A DNA stretch of 64,000 bases. Source: Gymnothorax reevesii (lineage: Eukaryota; Chordata; Actinopteri; Anguilliformes; Muraenidae). The position numbers and the translations under genes were made by a program. Below, piece after piece: positions 23,101 to 36,564 of this stretch; the first letter of the stretch is position 1; each line of letters starts with the position of its first letter. The stretch spans positions 151,363,947 through 151,427,946 of the forward strand of contig CM056573.1 of NCBI GenBank assembly GCA_029721435.1, in the 5' to 3' direction. The notes beneath the pieces were generated by a model, which was not told the origin of the DNA, did not search any database, and saw only the letters and a program-made list of their open reading frames with translations.

Positions 23101-26100
23101 AATGCAGATGTTTAACAATGAATTGTAAGACGTAGCTGTTACATCCACATTCTCGTACATTGGCTTATTTTAGCATGTCACCCTGCCGAAAATGAACGAT
23201 GCACTGTCGATTTCGCAATAGTCTTATAGTTGCCAACTTGACGACTTTCTAGCTAAATCTGGCGACTTTCCAAATCGGGATTGTTTGTCCACTCAAGACG
23301 TATGTATACGTCTTGAGAAAGTTGTCAAGTTGGCAACTCTAAGACTATAGCGAAATCGACAGTGCATCGTTTATTTTCGGCAGGGTGACATGCTAAAATA
23401 AGCGAATTTACGAGAATGTGGACGTAACAGCTACGTCTTACAATTCATTGTTAAACATCTGCATTAACAATAACGTCATATTTGGAAGTTCTACTTGCCA
23501 ACTGAAGGAGACACGCCTGATTCCGCAATCTCTGAAAGCAGCCTGGGCCGGTATGCGCAAGTGCAGTAAATGGCAAAGACGGATGCGATAGAAGATGTTG
23601 CAGTTTCATAGTCTTATGCTACGAGTCAACAGTTTATGTTGCGGTTTTTGCAGTTTCAGTAGCGGGATATTATTTTTCTGTTGCAATTTCCGCGATTAAT
23701 GTAGGCATTTCAAAGTTTTTGTGTGCTGAGGCTACGTTTTCTTTGGTAGGCCTGTGTGTGCGCGCGTGTGAAGGCAAGCTCAAACCCAGTTCAGCGGAGG
23801 ATAAAAAATGAGATGTTCGCCTCAGTGACACTCGGGCTGTAGAGTAACAGCATTAAGAAGCACAGTCACTTACATGGGCCCCTTGCTTTTCCTCGCAGAG
23901 GCTCTTCGGCACAGACAGATGGACACAGACATGATCAGCAGAAGTAGCCCCACCCCTGCACCTGAGAGCATCATTGCAAGACGGCCCTCAGTTGTATCAT
24001 ACCAGGGGGCATCCTCTGAGAAAGTAGAGAAGCAAAGACATACATTCATTTATGCAGTATGATCAATGGTTTTATCGATATCTGTCAGTAAAATAATATA
24101 CCAACTTAATTACTATTATGAATAATATGAATACTGATTTAAGATTGAAAACATTATTAGTGTCAACATTACACAAATAAACAATCACTCAACAGATTAT
24201 TAACATTAGTACAAATGCCACCACTGTCAATAATAAATGTACATGAAACAGCATCACTGCCAGTCCCTGTTCAAGAAAGGCAATCAAAATCATCATGAGC
24301 TTTTATCACTGATGATAAAAACACTGTCCTCCGCAACCTTGCAATTTTTCCGTCCTTCTCCAGATCTCATGCATTGTGCAATACGCTACGTCACAAGAGA
24401 GTGACTCCAGGAGAAACGCTCTACTTGTCCCATAAGTTCACCCCATCTTAAACTTGAGGTTGGTCCAGTGTGGTCCTGCCCGACTGGCTGACTGACCTGG
24501 CAGCACCGTGACGGAGATGGTGCGGGTCTTCGTCAGGGAGGACATAGAGGGGTGCTGGGCCGTGCAGGTGTATTTTCCGCTGTCCTCCAGCCTCACATTC
24601 TTCAGCTGCAGCTTGCTGGACGGCAGCAACCAGTCCTCTCCCTGGACCAGGAGGAGAATGGAGAGGAGAGAAGGCCATTGGGGAGAGAGGAGAAAGAGCA
24701 GAGAAATGATCATCATAATGGCTTGTATTCTGTGCTGACCAAGATAGCCCTTGCATCAGAAAGTAAGGGTTGGCAGTCTGTGCGGGTCAGATACTGGTTT
24801 TGTGCCCTTGAGCAAGGCAGGTGTATTTTGTTCTGCTTGAAAATGCACAACTGAGTATTTATTTATGACTGGAAGAGAGCAGAGCCTGAAGCCTTTATCC
24901 CGTTGAGCAGGAGAGTTTTTTGGAATGTTTTAATCAGCATTCTCAAATAAGGTTCTCAATTCCTCTAAGAGAGGTAATTTGGTAAAAAGCATTGAAATGT
25001 TAATTTGAAATCAAACCCACAATTTTCTTTCCTTTTCAGGCATATTTTGTAACAACGTATTTGTGATCGATCACAAAAGTTAGGGATTGCGCCTGCTTAC
25101 AAATTTAGAGCAGTTATGTTCATTAAAATATCAGACTAATGCGGGGGAGATGGGAGAAGCAAGAGAAATAAGAACATTCAGAAATGGAGAGAAACACGAA
25201 CATTTCCGAGAAACCAGGGCTGAAACAATGGAGGGCATTGTTGCCATCCATGGGCCTTGGCTCCCGGACACCTTTAGTCTGCCAAAAAAGACCATTTTAA
25301 TTTGAATAGAATTGAATTAAGAGGATTTCATGGAGGCCACATTTTGGCTGACAGCAGCGGACAAACTGGCATATAAAGCCAAACCAGTACGTCAAGCCTG
25401 AATGGTTTGCTGCCATCTTGTGGTGGTAAATAAGAACAGGTTTTCCCAGCTTCACATTGACACTTCATCAGCATCTGCCTTGTTTGCAGAAAAATGTCCT
25501 GAACAGAGGACTGATCTGTCCTCAGATGTCCTAAAAATGGTCACGTTCAATACCCTCTCACTGTGAAATTTGGTATCAATAATGATTTCATGGGTCTGTT
25601 TTTGTCAAATTGACCTGTATGTGTGGTTTTAGGTGATTGTGTCAAATACAACATTCTCCCACAAATTGAAATTTCATTACCTGTATTAAGTTTGAGAGCA
25701 TGCAGTTTGCCCCATGCCTGACAGACACTCAGGATATTTCAAGTGGAGTACAAAAAAGCAGGCATTAAAAAGGTAACTTCATAACACCATGTCAAATAAT
25801 ATTGTAGTTTATCTCCAGACAGTCTTTGTTTTCTAAATACGCAACTGCTGGATTATTTTCCAAGAAGGACTAGCCCCCGAATGCCTGCTTCTACCCTTTT
25901 TTGCACATTATTCGGCCAATACTGTCCTCAAAACTGTTACAAATTCATAACTCCGTTACCGACCAGTTTTTTGCCGTTTTCACCCAAAATGAATCAAATT
26001 AACAAAATTAGTTTTTTTAAGACTATTTTTTGGGTTTTTCTCCTTCATTTGATAGTCACACAGTAGAGAGAGACAGGAAAGCTGGGGAGAAGAATGGGGG

Positions 26101-29100
26101 AAGACATGCGGTAAATGACCCGAGCCGGACTCGAACCCAAGTTGCCGCTGGAAGGACCCTGCCTTTGCGGTGCGCATGCTAAGACCGATGAGCCACCGGG
26201 GCGCCTGCTATTTTGAGGTTTGAAGTAATAGGGAAGAACTACACAAAGCCATTTAAATTGTCACTCTATCTTACTTACTTTTGGAGCCATGATACAAAAT
26301 ACTCCAATTTTGTAACTCCGTTACCGCGTGACCTGGCCCTTACGTTTTATCTGTGGCTCCCACTGATGAGAAGTCCTACCCACAGACTTCTAAAGGAAGG
26401 AGGAGCGTGACAGAGATTAAAAATTACTTTCCATGACAAAGCCTGAGTAAACAGAGCACACTGCTCAACCCATTGAGATGCAGGAAATCAAAGGCCACTG
26501 AACAACCACACAAATCTAATTCTTGAATCAATTCTTGAATTTTTTTTTTTTTTTACATAAAACACAGGCTGATTATAAACTATATTATTCATGAATTCCT
26601 TTTACGGGATGATTTATTTAAATTATAACATCAAACACATACAACGTATTTCACTAATCAACACCTGGGGCTGCGAGCACAAAATCAATGAAAGGACTTT
26701 TGGAAACATGCACACCGCAACAAGATGCAGATTTGCCCGTGAATCTGTTCAATTTGGTCGTTACCAGAATAAATTCTGGGAAAAGGAGATTTGTCATATG
26801 GCAATGCTCTATGGTCATGAGCAGTTTCAGAAACAATGGATTCAAACAGATGGACGGACAGAAGGATGGATGGATGGATGGACATAGTTGTCTACGTTTT
26901 ATAGTAGGATTATTTAATCAACAAATGACCTGAATTCAGACAAAGTTGGCATGTTATGGAGAATGCTAATAAAATCAATAAGGAGTGATTTGATAAGTCC
27001 ATTCAGCCTCTACTATAATGAACATGCAAAAACAACACATTATCAGATGTTTTAACTTGTGAATAGAATTGTTTTTTTTAAACTATTCCCTTATTTCAAA
27101 TCTGTTGACTGCAACAGACTCCAAAAAAAGTTAGTGCAGGGGCACTATCACAATTACTGATTTAACAAGTTACAATAATGAGGTGATGTGAAACATGATG
27201 TTGAACTAACATGCTAAAAAAAAAGGCCTCATTCCTTGAAAGCAAAGATGGGTCAGGGCTCACTAATTTGCCAGCAAATGCATAATGTTATAATCTATCC
27301 CTTTGAGAAGGTTTCCCACATAAAAATTGGGAGGATTTTGGCCATTCCACTGGCCTAACCCTCTACAGAGCGTGAAATAATTAAAAGATGGAAGAATTCT
27401 GATGAAATCTTGGAGCAAAAAGGGCAAGGTTGAAAACTACATCTGAATGAGCATATTCTCTAATCCCATGGATGTCACTATCCTAAGAGTCATGAAGATA
27501 TAGCGGAGTGTGACCTGGCAGAGATCAATTGCCACTATGAATCTGATCTAAAAGCTGATGCTAAGAAACAACTAGTCTCAACAGAGACTGAGGAATCAGG
27601 AAAACAACACCAGAGAAATACTCCTACAATAACATCTCCCCCAATCATCCCCTAAATCAGGTGCACAAAAAGGGAGAAACATAGGAAAATAACTAATGCT
27701 AAATTTCTTCTAATCACATACTCAATGTACATGTGAAGACCTAGCAAACAAACCTAGAGCAAATACTCTCTACCTGTTACCGGCTCTGATGTACAGACAA
27801 CAATCAAGCAGAGAGCGGGTGACAGAACGCAGGGGCTCCAAACCACCAGCTGACCAGCTCTGGTGAGGCAGGCACCTGGAAAGTTATTTGACAGCCGACT
27901 GGCAAAAACCAATCGGTAACACCAAAAACAAGTAAAAATAGAAGGGCACCCCACAAAGAACAAAGAAAACAATGTCCCAAAAATCATGACAAGATAGGAC
28001 AAAGAAGGAACATACACCAGTGTCTAAGAGGTCCTGATTATGCACAATGTGAAGAAGGCAGTTGCACACTCATATCAACAAAGCAATGCTAATTTAGTGT
28101 CTCCTTCAGAGTATTAAGGGATACTCTGAAGAAGAGTCGTTACGTTGAAACGTTGGTAACTTAATAAATAATAATTGCATTGTGACTATGTCTGTGTGAC
28201 TATCTTTCTACCAACCTTTATCGTTGAACACCATTCAAAAAAAACAAAAAAAAAACAGTCGCCATGACCATCCAAGCGGTAAAGTCAGGTCCGAAATCCA
28301 ATGCCAGTCAAGATATAGGGGTGTGTCAGTGCAAATGGCATGGGTGACTTGTACATTTGCTGAGGCACTACTAATGCAGAAAGATATTCCCGAACTTTGG
28401 AGGTACATATGGTGCCATCTTGACGTTGGCTGTTCCATGGATATCCCAACATTTTCCAGAAATACAAAGACATACCACATTTTTCGCGGGTTGCAAGTGC
28501 ATGGCTACATAAGCAGAGAGCGCGTGTGGTAGACTGGCCAGTCCGCAGTCCTGATCTGCCTCTAATTGAGAATGTATAAAACATTATGAAGCATAACATA
28601 TGTCAACAGAGGCCCTGTGCAAGGACTTCATAGTGGAGTAAAAGGGGCAAATTCAACTTTCTAATCTTGACCAACTAGTCTCTTCAAATAAGTGCAAATA
28701 AAAGACATGCCCGTTTTAAAACAGCAGTAGACACTTTTTTGGACTTAGTTGCAGTCATATCATTTGATGGTTTTAATAGGCAATTAAATTAATGTCAAAA
28801 CATCAAATAAACTGTAGCTCTACAGTTGTCATCATAGGGTGAATGAACTTTTTAAATCAGTTTTGATTTTTTTGCATTTTCCATGATGTGCCGTTTTTTT
28901 TTTTTTTCCTTGAAAATTTGGTTGAAATAAGAAAACATTTTGAGCCAAAAAATTAATGAAGCAGTTAATTTGAATTAGAAAATGGATTTGAAATCCTGCC
29001 TGGGATCAATGAGTTGAATCATTTCATCATTTTAGTGAAGGTACATTGGTCTCAATGTTCACCTCTTTCATCCAAGTGATCTGAGGTTCCTCGGAAGCCG

Positions 29101-32100
29101 TGACAGAACAATTCAGCACCACGTCGTCCCCTAGTGGCACTCTAAGATCCTGCAGTTGACTGAAGTAGCGACTGTAGGTGTTCACCCCCTCTCGGTATAC
29201 TGAGATTTCCCGCATATCTATAAATGGGGGACAGGAGCAAACAGGAGACACAAAGCATTTTTAAACCAACAATTACAGTATGATACCAGATCGGTTTTAT
29301 ATTTTCTCCTGCCAAAACAAAAAAACGGGAGTGAGTTAAGATGTATAAATTAGCAAACACTGTGTGCAGTCACTAATAATCTGGTGGGATTTCACAATTT
29401 GATTTGCATTGATGAGATTTCACCAGAGTTTATTAACAAATTGTAAATAAAAACAAAATAATAAACAGACCAAACTAATGAACATAAAACAATTTGGAAC
29501 ATAAAAATAAAACAGGCAATAAACATTGCTGATTCAGCAGTAAAATCATTCATTTTTCAAATAAAGCACTTAAGTGATCTGTACTCATTTTATGCCTGTT
29601 TTTCACTGCTTTAATATTTGGCTCAAGCCACTGTATTATTGTGTAAACAGGTTCATCAGCTTTCCGTCAGTGGTCAAACAGCCAGTCACTCAGCGTGGGC
29701 TGATTGACACCAGATAGCACGCATACCTACCTAGTTTGCATAAGTTTGTTTCCCAGTGGGCCAATAAAGGTTTTGACAGTTTTAACTCTGTTGTGAGTAT
29801 GGTTATAATGTGCTTGTTCTAATTAATGGTGTTTGAACATTTCTAGTCTGAGACTGCTTTGTGCTTTTGGACATTTAGCAGTTGTCTAAGGACAGTTTCA
29901 ATTTTGACTGAGCTGTCCTCTCTCCATTCAGTTTTAATCAACAAGAATGCTGCTGTACTGGAAGGCCAGGGAGCAAAATCATTAACAAAGGAAACATCCT
30001 CATTTTTTCACTCCCTCTTGGCGTAGGTCTCTTTCTCTCATTCTCAACATCTCTTTAACCAAGCTGGACTTCAGCATGGGGGCAGGGTGTCCTTTGCATG
30101 ACAAGCGGTGGAAGTCTTACAGAAGAATTGCACAAACTGGGGCCAATCAATGCAGCAATGTTTTGGAGAAATGCTACCTCTTTAATTTTCTCTTAATTTC
30201 CTGATTAGGCAACCTAAACTGACCATATGACTCACAAAAAGAAATAGGATAAAGAGAAACAGACCAACAGACCCTGTGTAAATATTAGGGGTAAAGGTCC
30301 CCATATACATTAGAGCTGAATAGGAAAATTACCACTTAATGAACAATTTGGATGTATTTCAGAGTGTTTGGCATATAGCTGGGATTGCTTCTTGATTAAT
30401 TGACGGACAGTTGGTCATGTATGGGTTATTGTAGTAGCGAGCTTTTCTGCAGAGATCAGGATGTCATTGGTATGTACTGTCCAGTAGATGTTTTGAATAT
30501 GGCGGTGTGGAGCAAGGCTGCTACCTCCACCCTACATCAGTATCTCCATCAAGCCTTTCTCGACTGCTGATACAATAGTTCTTTTCCCCTTCCCTGGCAC
30601 AACTCACTTCATTTGTAAATGTCTGCAACCTACACAACCATATCTTCTTTCAAAAGAACAGAATTTCAAATAGGAACACGGCACACTAATTGTTCCCACC
30701 CCCTCACTCCCTCCCCCATGTCACTCACAGTGCACAGGAATGTAGACAGACTGGGAGGAATTGTTTAGGTCAGCGTCATCCTCGGACACACAGCGATAGG
30801 GGCCGCTCATGTAGCTCTGGATGTTGAAGATGCTAAGATATATGCGGCCCAGGTCTCGCCGCACCTCAAATGCATCAAAAGCACAATACCTGTATCTTCC
30901 ATAATGATATGTGTCAAGGCGGTACCACTTCTGCAAGTGCTGGAGGAGAGAGGGACAGGTAAGCACAAGTGAGTGAGCTGTGGACACAAAACATAAGATA
31001 CTGCTGGCGTGCACAGGCCAGAATATTGACTCAACAAAGTGACGAACAGGCAGCGTTATCTGCTTCAGTAAAAGCTGGTGTAAATATCCTAGGTGGTTGA
31101 GTAAAGTGATGCACAGGGTTGTCTCCTTCCTGATTTCTTTTATTTTTGCACACTTAAATACCTACACCTTTCAGATCAAGCTAATTTTAATATTAGACAA
31201 AGATAACCTGAGTAAACACAAAATGCACTTTTTAAAAGATGGTTTCATTTATTGAAGGAACAAAGCTATCCAACCATACCTGGCCCTACGTGGAAAGAGT
31301 CATTAACCTTTAAGTTGCTAAATCAAACAAGTAAACAGGTCGAATTCAAAATTTGCTTTAATTTCACATGAAAGACCCAGACTTGATTAGTGCCAGCCCC
31401 ATTGAAACGAAACACTGTGTAGATAGAACGTGTCTGGCAATGTGAAGAAGGCAAAAAACAGCACAAGATGCTGCACTCAACACAAATTCAAGAACAGATG
31501 AGACACAAAGTCATAGATATTTATTAGTCTCCACAATCAATTTCTGAGGTTCTGGGACTGCAGAGAACCACAATGAGATCTATCATCTACAAACGTAGAA
31601 AACAGAGGTGAACCTCCCAAGGAGTGACCAGCCTACCAAAATTCTTCAAATAGCACATCATAGACTCGATCAGGAGGTCCCAAAGGAACAGAGACTAACA
31701 TCAGAAGAATGGCACGCCTCATGTGACTCAGTTGAGATCACTGTTCTCGATTCCACAAAAATAAATAGACTGGGAAAAAATATGAAGGTACATTGGTGTC
31801 TTTATTATTCAATCAAAAAAAAGTTGCTTCAACCATAAAACATATTTTCAATAAAAAAAAAACATTTTCAATCAAAGAAAAAAGTGTTAGAATGCAAAAA
31901 TAAAATTGAGACCAAAAAAATTGCATTTGAATACTGTTTTTCATTGACTGAAAATGGATTATTTTTTTGATTGAGGTGAGTTATTATTTGATTACTAATT
32001 TTTTTTGGTTGAAGCAACTTTTTTTGTTCCATATTATAGGTAGGACATTTGTGCCTTTATTATTCAATCCCAAAAAATATCACTTCAATCAAAAAAATTT

Positions 32101-35100
32101 TTTTCAATCAAAGAAGGGTCTAAATACATTTTTTGGGGTCTCAATTTTATTTTTGCATTCATTCACTTTTTCTTTTTCTTTTCTTTTTGATTGAATTGAA
32201 AAAAGTTATGAAGTTTTTTTTATTTTATTGAATCATTTTGACACATATATCCCGCAGTGGGCAGATGCTTCCCCATTGGCCAGACATGTTGGAGTGACAA
32301 GTGTCTACTCCAATGATGTTTGAAATAGGAATCTCTTTCTAGAACAAGGAAGTCACCATTTGCAATACAGGTATGTAGTAAAAATCCTTCTTCCATCCCA
32401 TCGACATGCACAAACTTTACAAACAACGGCGGCGGATGGAAAAGCACACAACTGTAGGTTGTAATTACCGATACATTACTGATGTTTGAATGTAGTTTTA
32501 AGTAATTAAATTAAATTAAATTAAATACAAATAAATTAAATTTAAGTAATTATATAGACAATACATCTTGCCACAGAGCAAAGAGTGTTGAAGCTTTTCT
32601 TCAGGAAAGACATATCAGCTCAATGACATGGCCAGCAAACAGTCCAGATCTCAATGCAACTGAAAATTTTCAAGGTGTTAATCTAAAGAAGTAGGATCAA
32701 GGGTCCCATAGTTTACTGGCAAAAAATTTTACTGTAGTGATATAAGTTATGGAAATTTCATGGGGAGTTTCACCTTCGAATCACCAAAGGTCAAATTCAA
32801 GGTCACTGAATGAAAGTATAAGGTGAAACTTATAATAATAACTAATAAGGTCACATAAATGTACAGTGCCATGAAAAAGTTTTTGCCCCCTTCCTGATTT
32901 TTTTTTTTTTTTGCATATTTGTCACACAAGGTGCACTACTTTCGCTTCTGTTGACATTCAAACAAACAAAACAGAGACAGCCCGCCCCTCACTCTCATAG
33001 TTCACTCCTTCCCATGCTTCCATAACTGTCAACTCTTGTTGGTGATTGGCTGAGACGGTTTGTTATGTTATGGGGCACAGCCTGTGCCCCTTGTATTTAT
33101 TTGCAGTTTGTGACGCCTGCGCGGTCTCAAGAGCCCGGGTTTTTTTACAGTGAATTTAGGGGCAGGCAGCTAGCGGATCATGGAGAGATGTCGGTAAATT
33201 GAGACAAAAATATAATCGCGCAGAAAGTACACAAACTTGCATAGTGCACCTTTAAATGTTTCAGATCAAAAAATTTTTACAAAAGACCAGTATAACCAGA
33301 GTAAATACAAAATGTAGTTTTTAAATGATTTTGTTTATTGAGGGGAAAAAGCTATCCAATCCTACCTGGCCCTATGTGAAAAACTAATTGCCCCCTAAAC
33401 CTAATTACTGGTTGTGCCACCCTCGGTGACAACTGCAATCAAAAATTTGCGATAACTGGCAATGAGTCTTTCACACCACTGGGGAGAAAGCTGGCCCATT
33501 TTTCATTGCAGAATTATATCCCCGAACGCCGAATGGCGTTCCGGGGATATTATGTTTTTGGTCCGACCGCCGCCACCGCCGCCAAGCCACCCTACGTGTT
33601 AACGCGATAACTTCATTAATATTTCAATTAGAAATATTCGAATTTTCAATTAGAAAAGTGCATATAAGTAAGTATCATAAAGAGGAAGAACTGATTCGAT
33701 TTTGGACAATTTACAATTTTTTGATTGGCCACCAGGCCAAAAATGGAAAAAAAATCAAGGTTTTTATCATACCTCTGTAAATATTTATCCTATTGACCTC
33801 AAATCAAGTGCAAATGAAAGGTCATGACCTGAGGATGTGTCCCACCATAGCATTATACCTGTTTGGTTCAAAATTTTGACACAAGGTGGAGCTTTGTCAC
33901 ATAAAATGCACCATTTTTGCCATATCTTTGGAACTATTTGTCCAATTGACATGAAACTATGCGCAACTGCAAAGTCATGACCTCACAACGTGTCACATGA
34001 TGACATCATACCTGTATGGTTCAATATTTTGCCACCGGGTGGCGCTTTCTGATGGAAAATTACCATTTTGGCCATATCTTCAGAACCATTTGTCCGATTG
34101 ACCTGAAATTAAGTTCAAATGAAAGGCCATGACCTGAGGGGCTTTATATTGTATTGGGTCTATTCAAGGATTGGGGAATTGGAGGATATCCCCCTAGCCA
34201 TCGCCTCCGATGGCATAAGCCTAGTTTTAATTTTAATTTTAATTCAGCCACATTGGAGGGATTTTGAGCATGAACGGCTCGTTTAAGGTCATGCCACATC
34301 TCAATCGAATTTAAGTCCGGAGTTTGACTAGGCCACTCCAAAATCTTCATTTTGTTTTTTTTAAGCCATTCAGAGGTGGACTTTCTGGTATGTGTCCTGT
34401 TGAATAACTCAAGGACGCTTGAAATTGAGGCTATGAACTGATGGTTGGACACTCTCCCACAGGATTTTCCGGTTGAGAGCAGAATTTATGGTTCCATCAA
34501 TTATGGTAAGTCATCCAGATCCTGAAGCAGTAATTGTGACCAGATTTTGGACAAATCCCTCCATCCCTGACATTTAAATTTCCATCTCTAACACACAGAT
34601 TTGGACAGCGATAATGGGATAATTTAGACAACTTGAGTTATATCAATTACACCACAGAGGACCCAGCATACTTGGTGTCTAAGATATATTAAGTGTGATA
34701 TGCTATTCCCTGGCACTTCACAGACTTACGATAAATTGTTCACTTTGGTGGCATTTTAGTTTTTTTTTTCCAAATCCGTCCCTAATGCTCATTTAATTAA
34801 TATTTCTCAATTAATTAGCAAAGGTTTATGATTTTCTAACACACCAAGACTTAACCATCACCAACCCATTGCTGCTCATCCTTTATAACATGGCAAATTT
34901 TTAGTTCAGATTAGTGTGCAATTTCCTTCCCTAATGGTATGCAGAATTCTCTGACCCATTTACGCTCTGGAACTGAAATGCATTTATGGTAAGGGGTGTG
35001 ACATTTCCCTGTACACACGCAAATGGTGGACCAATCACAAGTGAGTGATCAAGTTGACCGATCACAGCACACTGGGGTTTTCAGGAGGGCGGGGGCAGGA

Positions 35101-36533
35101 TCTCAACTGAGCATTTCTCAGACAGGTACTGCAGAAATGGCCAGCATGAGCAAAACCAAGTTTTTTTCGGGAAGGCTTCAAAAATACAAGAATGATCAAC
35201 GGAAAGTCACATAATAGGTGCACTTCAACACATGTTCAGAATATAATAACAATCAACTTCTCTGTTGATACGCAGGTTGCAGACAGTGGAGTTTGCTTGA
35301 CCCCACAAACACTGCTTGCCGCTTATATTTTTGCAATTTCTTGTAAGCTAAACTTGGAACTTGGCAGTGGAATTTGGCTCTTTAATTAGCTCAGACCTAA
35401 AATCTGATTATTTTTATTCACATCTTTAAGCAGATAATGGTCAGGAAATGTCAAATTCCAGATCAATGCCCATTTAACTGCTCGGTCAGGTCAACCATCC
35501 CAATAAACTGAGCTCATTGGGGAAGGGCAGTGAGGGAAACACTGATGTAGTGGTGCTAACCTTAGAAAACCTTTCGAAGTGCAAACTGGTTGTGTTTGAA
35601 TCCATGTCAGACAGGCATTCCAGAGCGACATAATCCCCCTCCTCCACTGGCACTTCAGGACCCCGCAAAATGAGAGATGCTGAGGAGGGAGGCAGGGGGT
35701 GGGTGTAAAAGAGAAGACATCAACTGTATGTTTTTTGGCCTCATTCCTTTGGAGCTATAAACAGTGCAGGCATTTATCAAAATTAAAAATGACAAAGAAA
35801 GTGGAAGTATGAGCATTTCAGGTTAAACCATCGAATGCGATGATACTGCTCTTTTTTGTTCTCTGCACATAACTTCCTGTTTGCATGTACTGAAAAGTAG
35901 GCAAGACATGAACAGTCCAGAGCAAACATTGTCCCGCCAAAGGAGTACAATATTAATCAACTAAGGAAGGGAATACGGTATCAGCTCAATTAAAAGAAAA
36001 AAATCCTTGGACTGAATGAAACAAGGAGACCATTACCATGCATTTCATAATTAGCAGTATGCATGGCAAACAACGTACGAATACTGAAACATGAACCCAG
36101 TGACCAAGTAAACTTAATCCCTTTATTGCAACAGAGAAGACAAATGGATGAAATTAATATTATTTACTTGGTACATGGCATAACAGGATAGAGTAGGTTT
36201 AATACGGAGATCACAACAGCAGAGATTGATTCTACGGCCAGCAGCCGAGGTAAGTCTGGGGAAAAGAACAAGCACCAAGCAAACAGCACTACATGGATTG
36301 CCTCACGTATATTGGGGCAATACTGAAACTGAACCTGGATTCGCGCAAGTACGGTCGGCATATTGTTCCGCGAACTTTATGAGCAAAACGAAAGCTGAGA
36401 GATCAAGTTGCTACCAAACTTCCTGTAAAGTTCATTGGAAAGTACGGTGGAATTTTTCTTTCTATTATAGCGGGTTGAGAACCTAACTGTTAAGCAAGAA
36501 ACAAAACAGCTGAGGTAAACTCAATCAAAGGTG

Positions 36534-36564
<31 letters not shown>

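Larger units (their letters stand above)
32864..34535 (-). mobile_element. Tc1-like element carrying two nested insertions
   Basis: The left terminus, cagtgccatgaaaaagtttt, follows TA (32862-32863). Family sequence continues to about 32928, resumes at about 33253-33516 ('ctacctggccctatgtgaaa') and again from about 34226 ('cagccacattggagggattt') to about 34535. The right part is lost. The minus-strand frame at 34144-34452 preserves LEWPSQTPDLNSIEMWHDLKR and NPSNVAEL. Confidence 0.85.

Noticed and set aside
23870..23872. TAA as the sole end of the Ig receptor
   Set aside because: The overlapping consensus GTAAGT and the phase-matched tail exon at 11194 make splicing the better model; the stop is kept as a possible isoform.
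26100..26207. tRNA gene
   Set aside because: A and B boxes are present, but no cloverleaf can be drawn and the 3' body is SINE-like.
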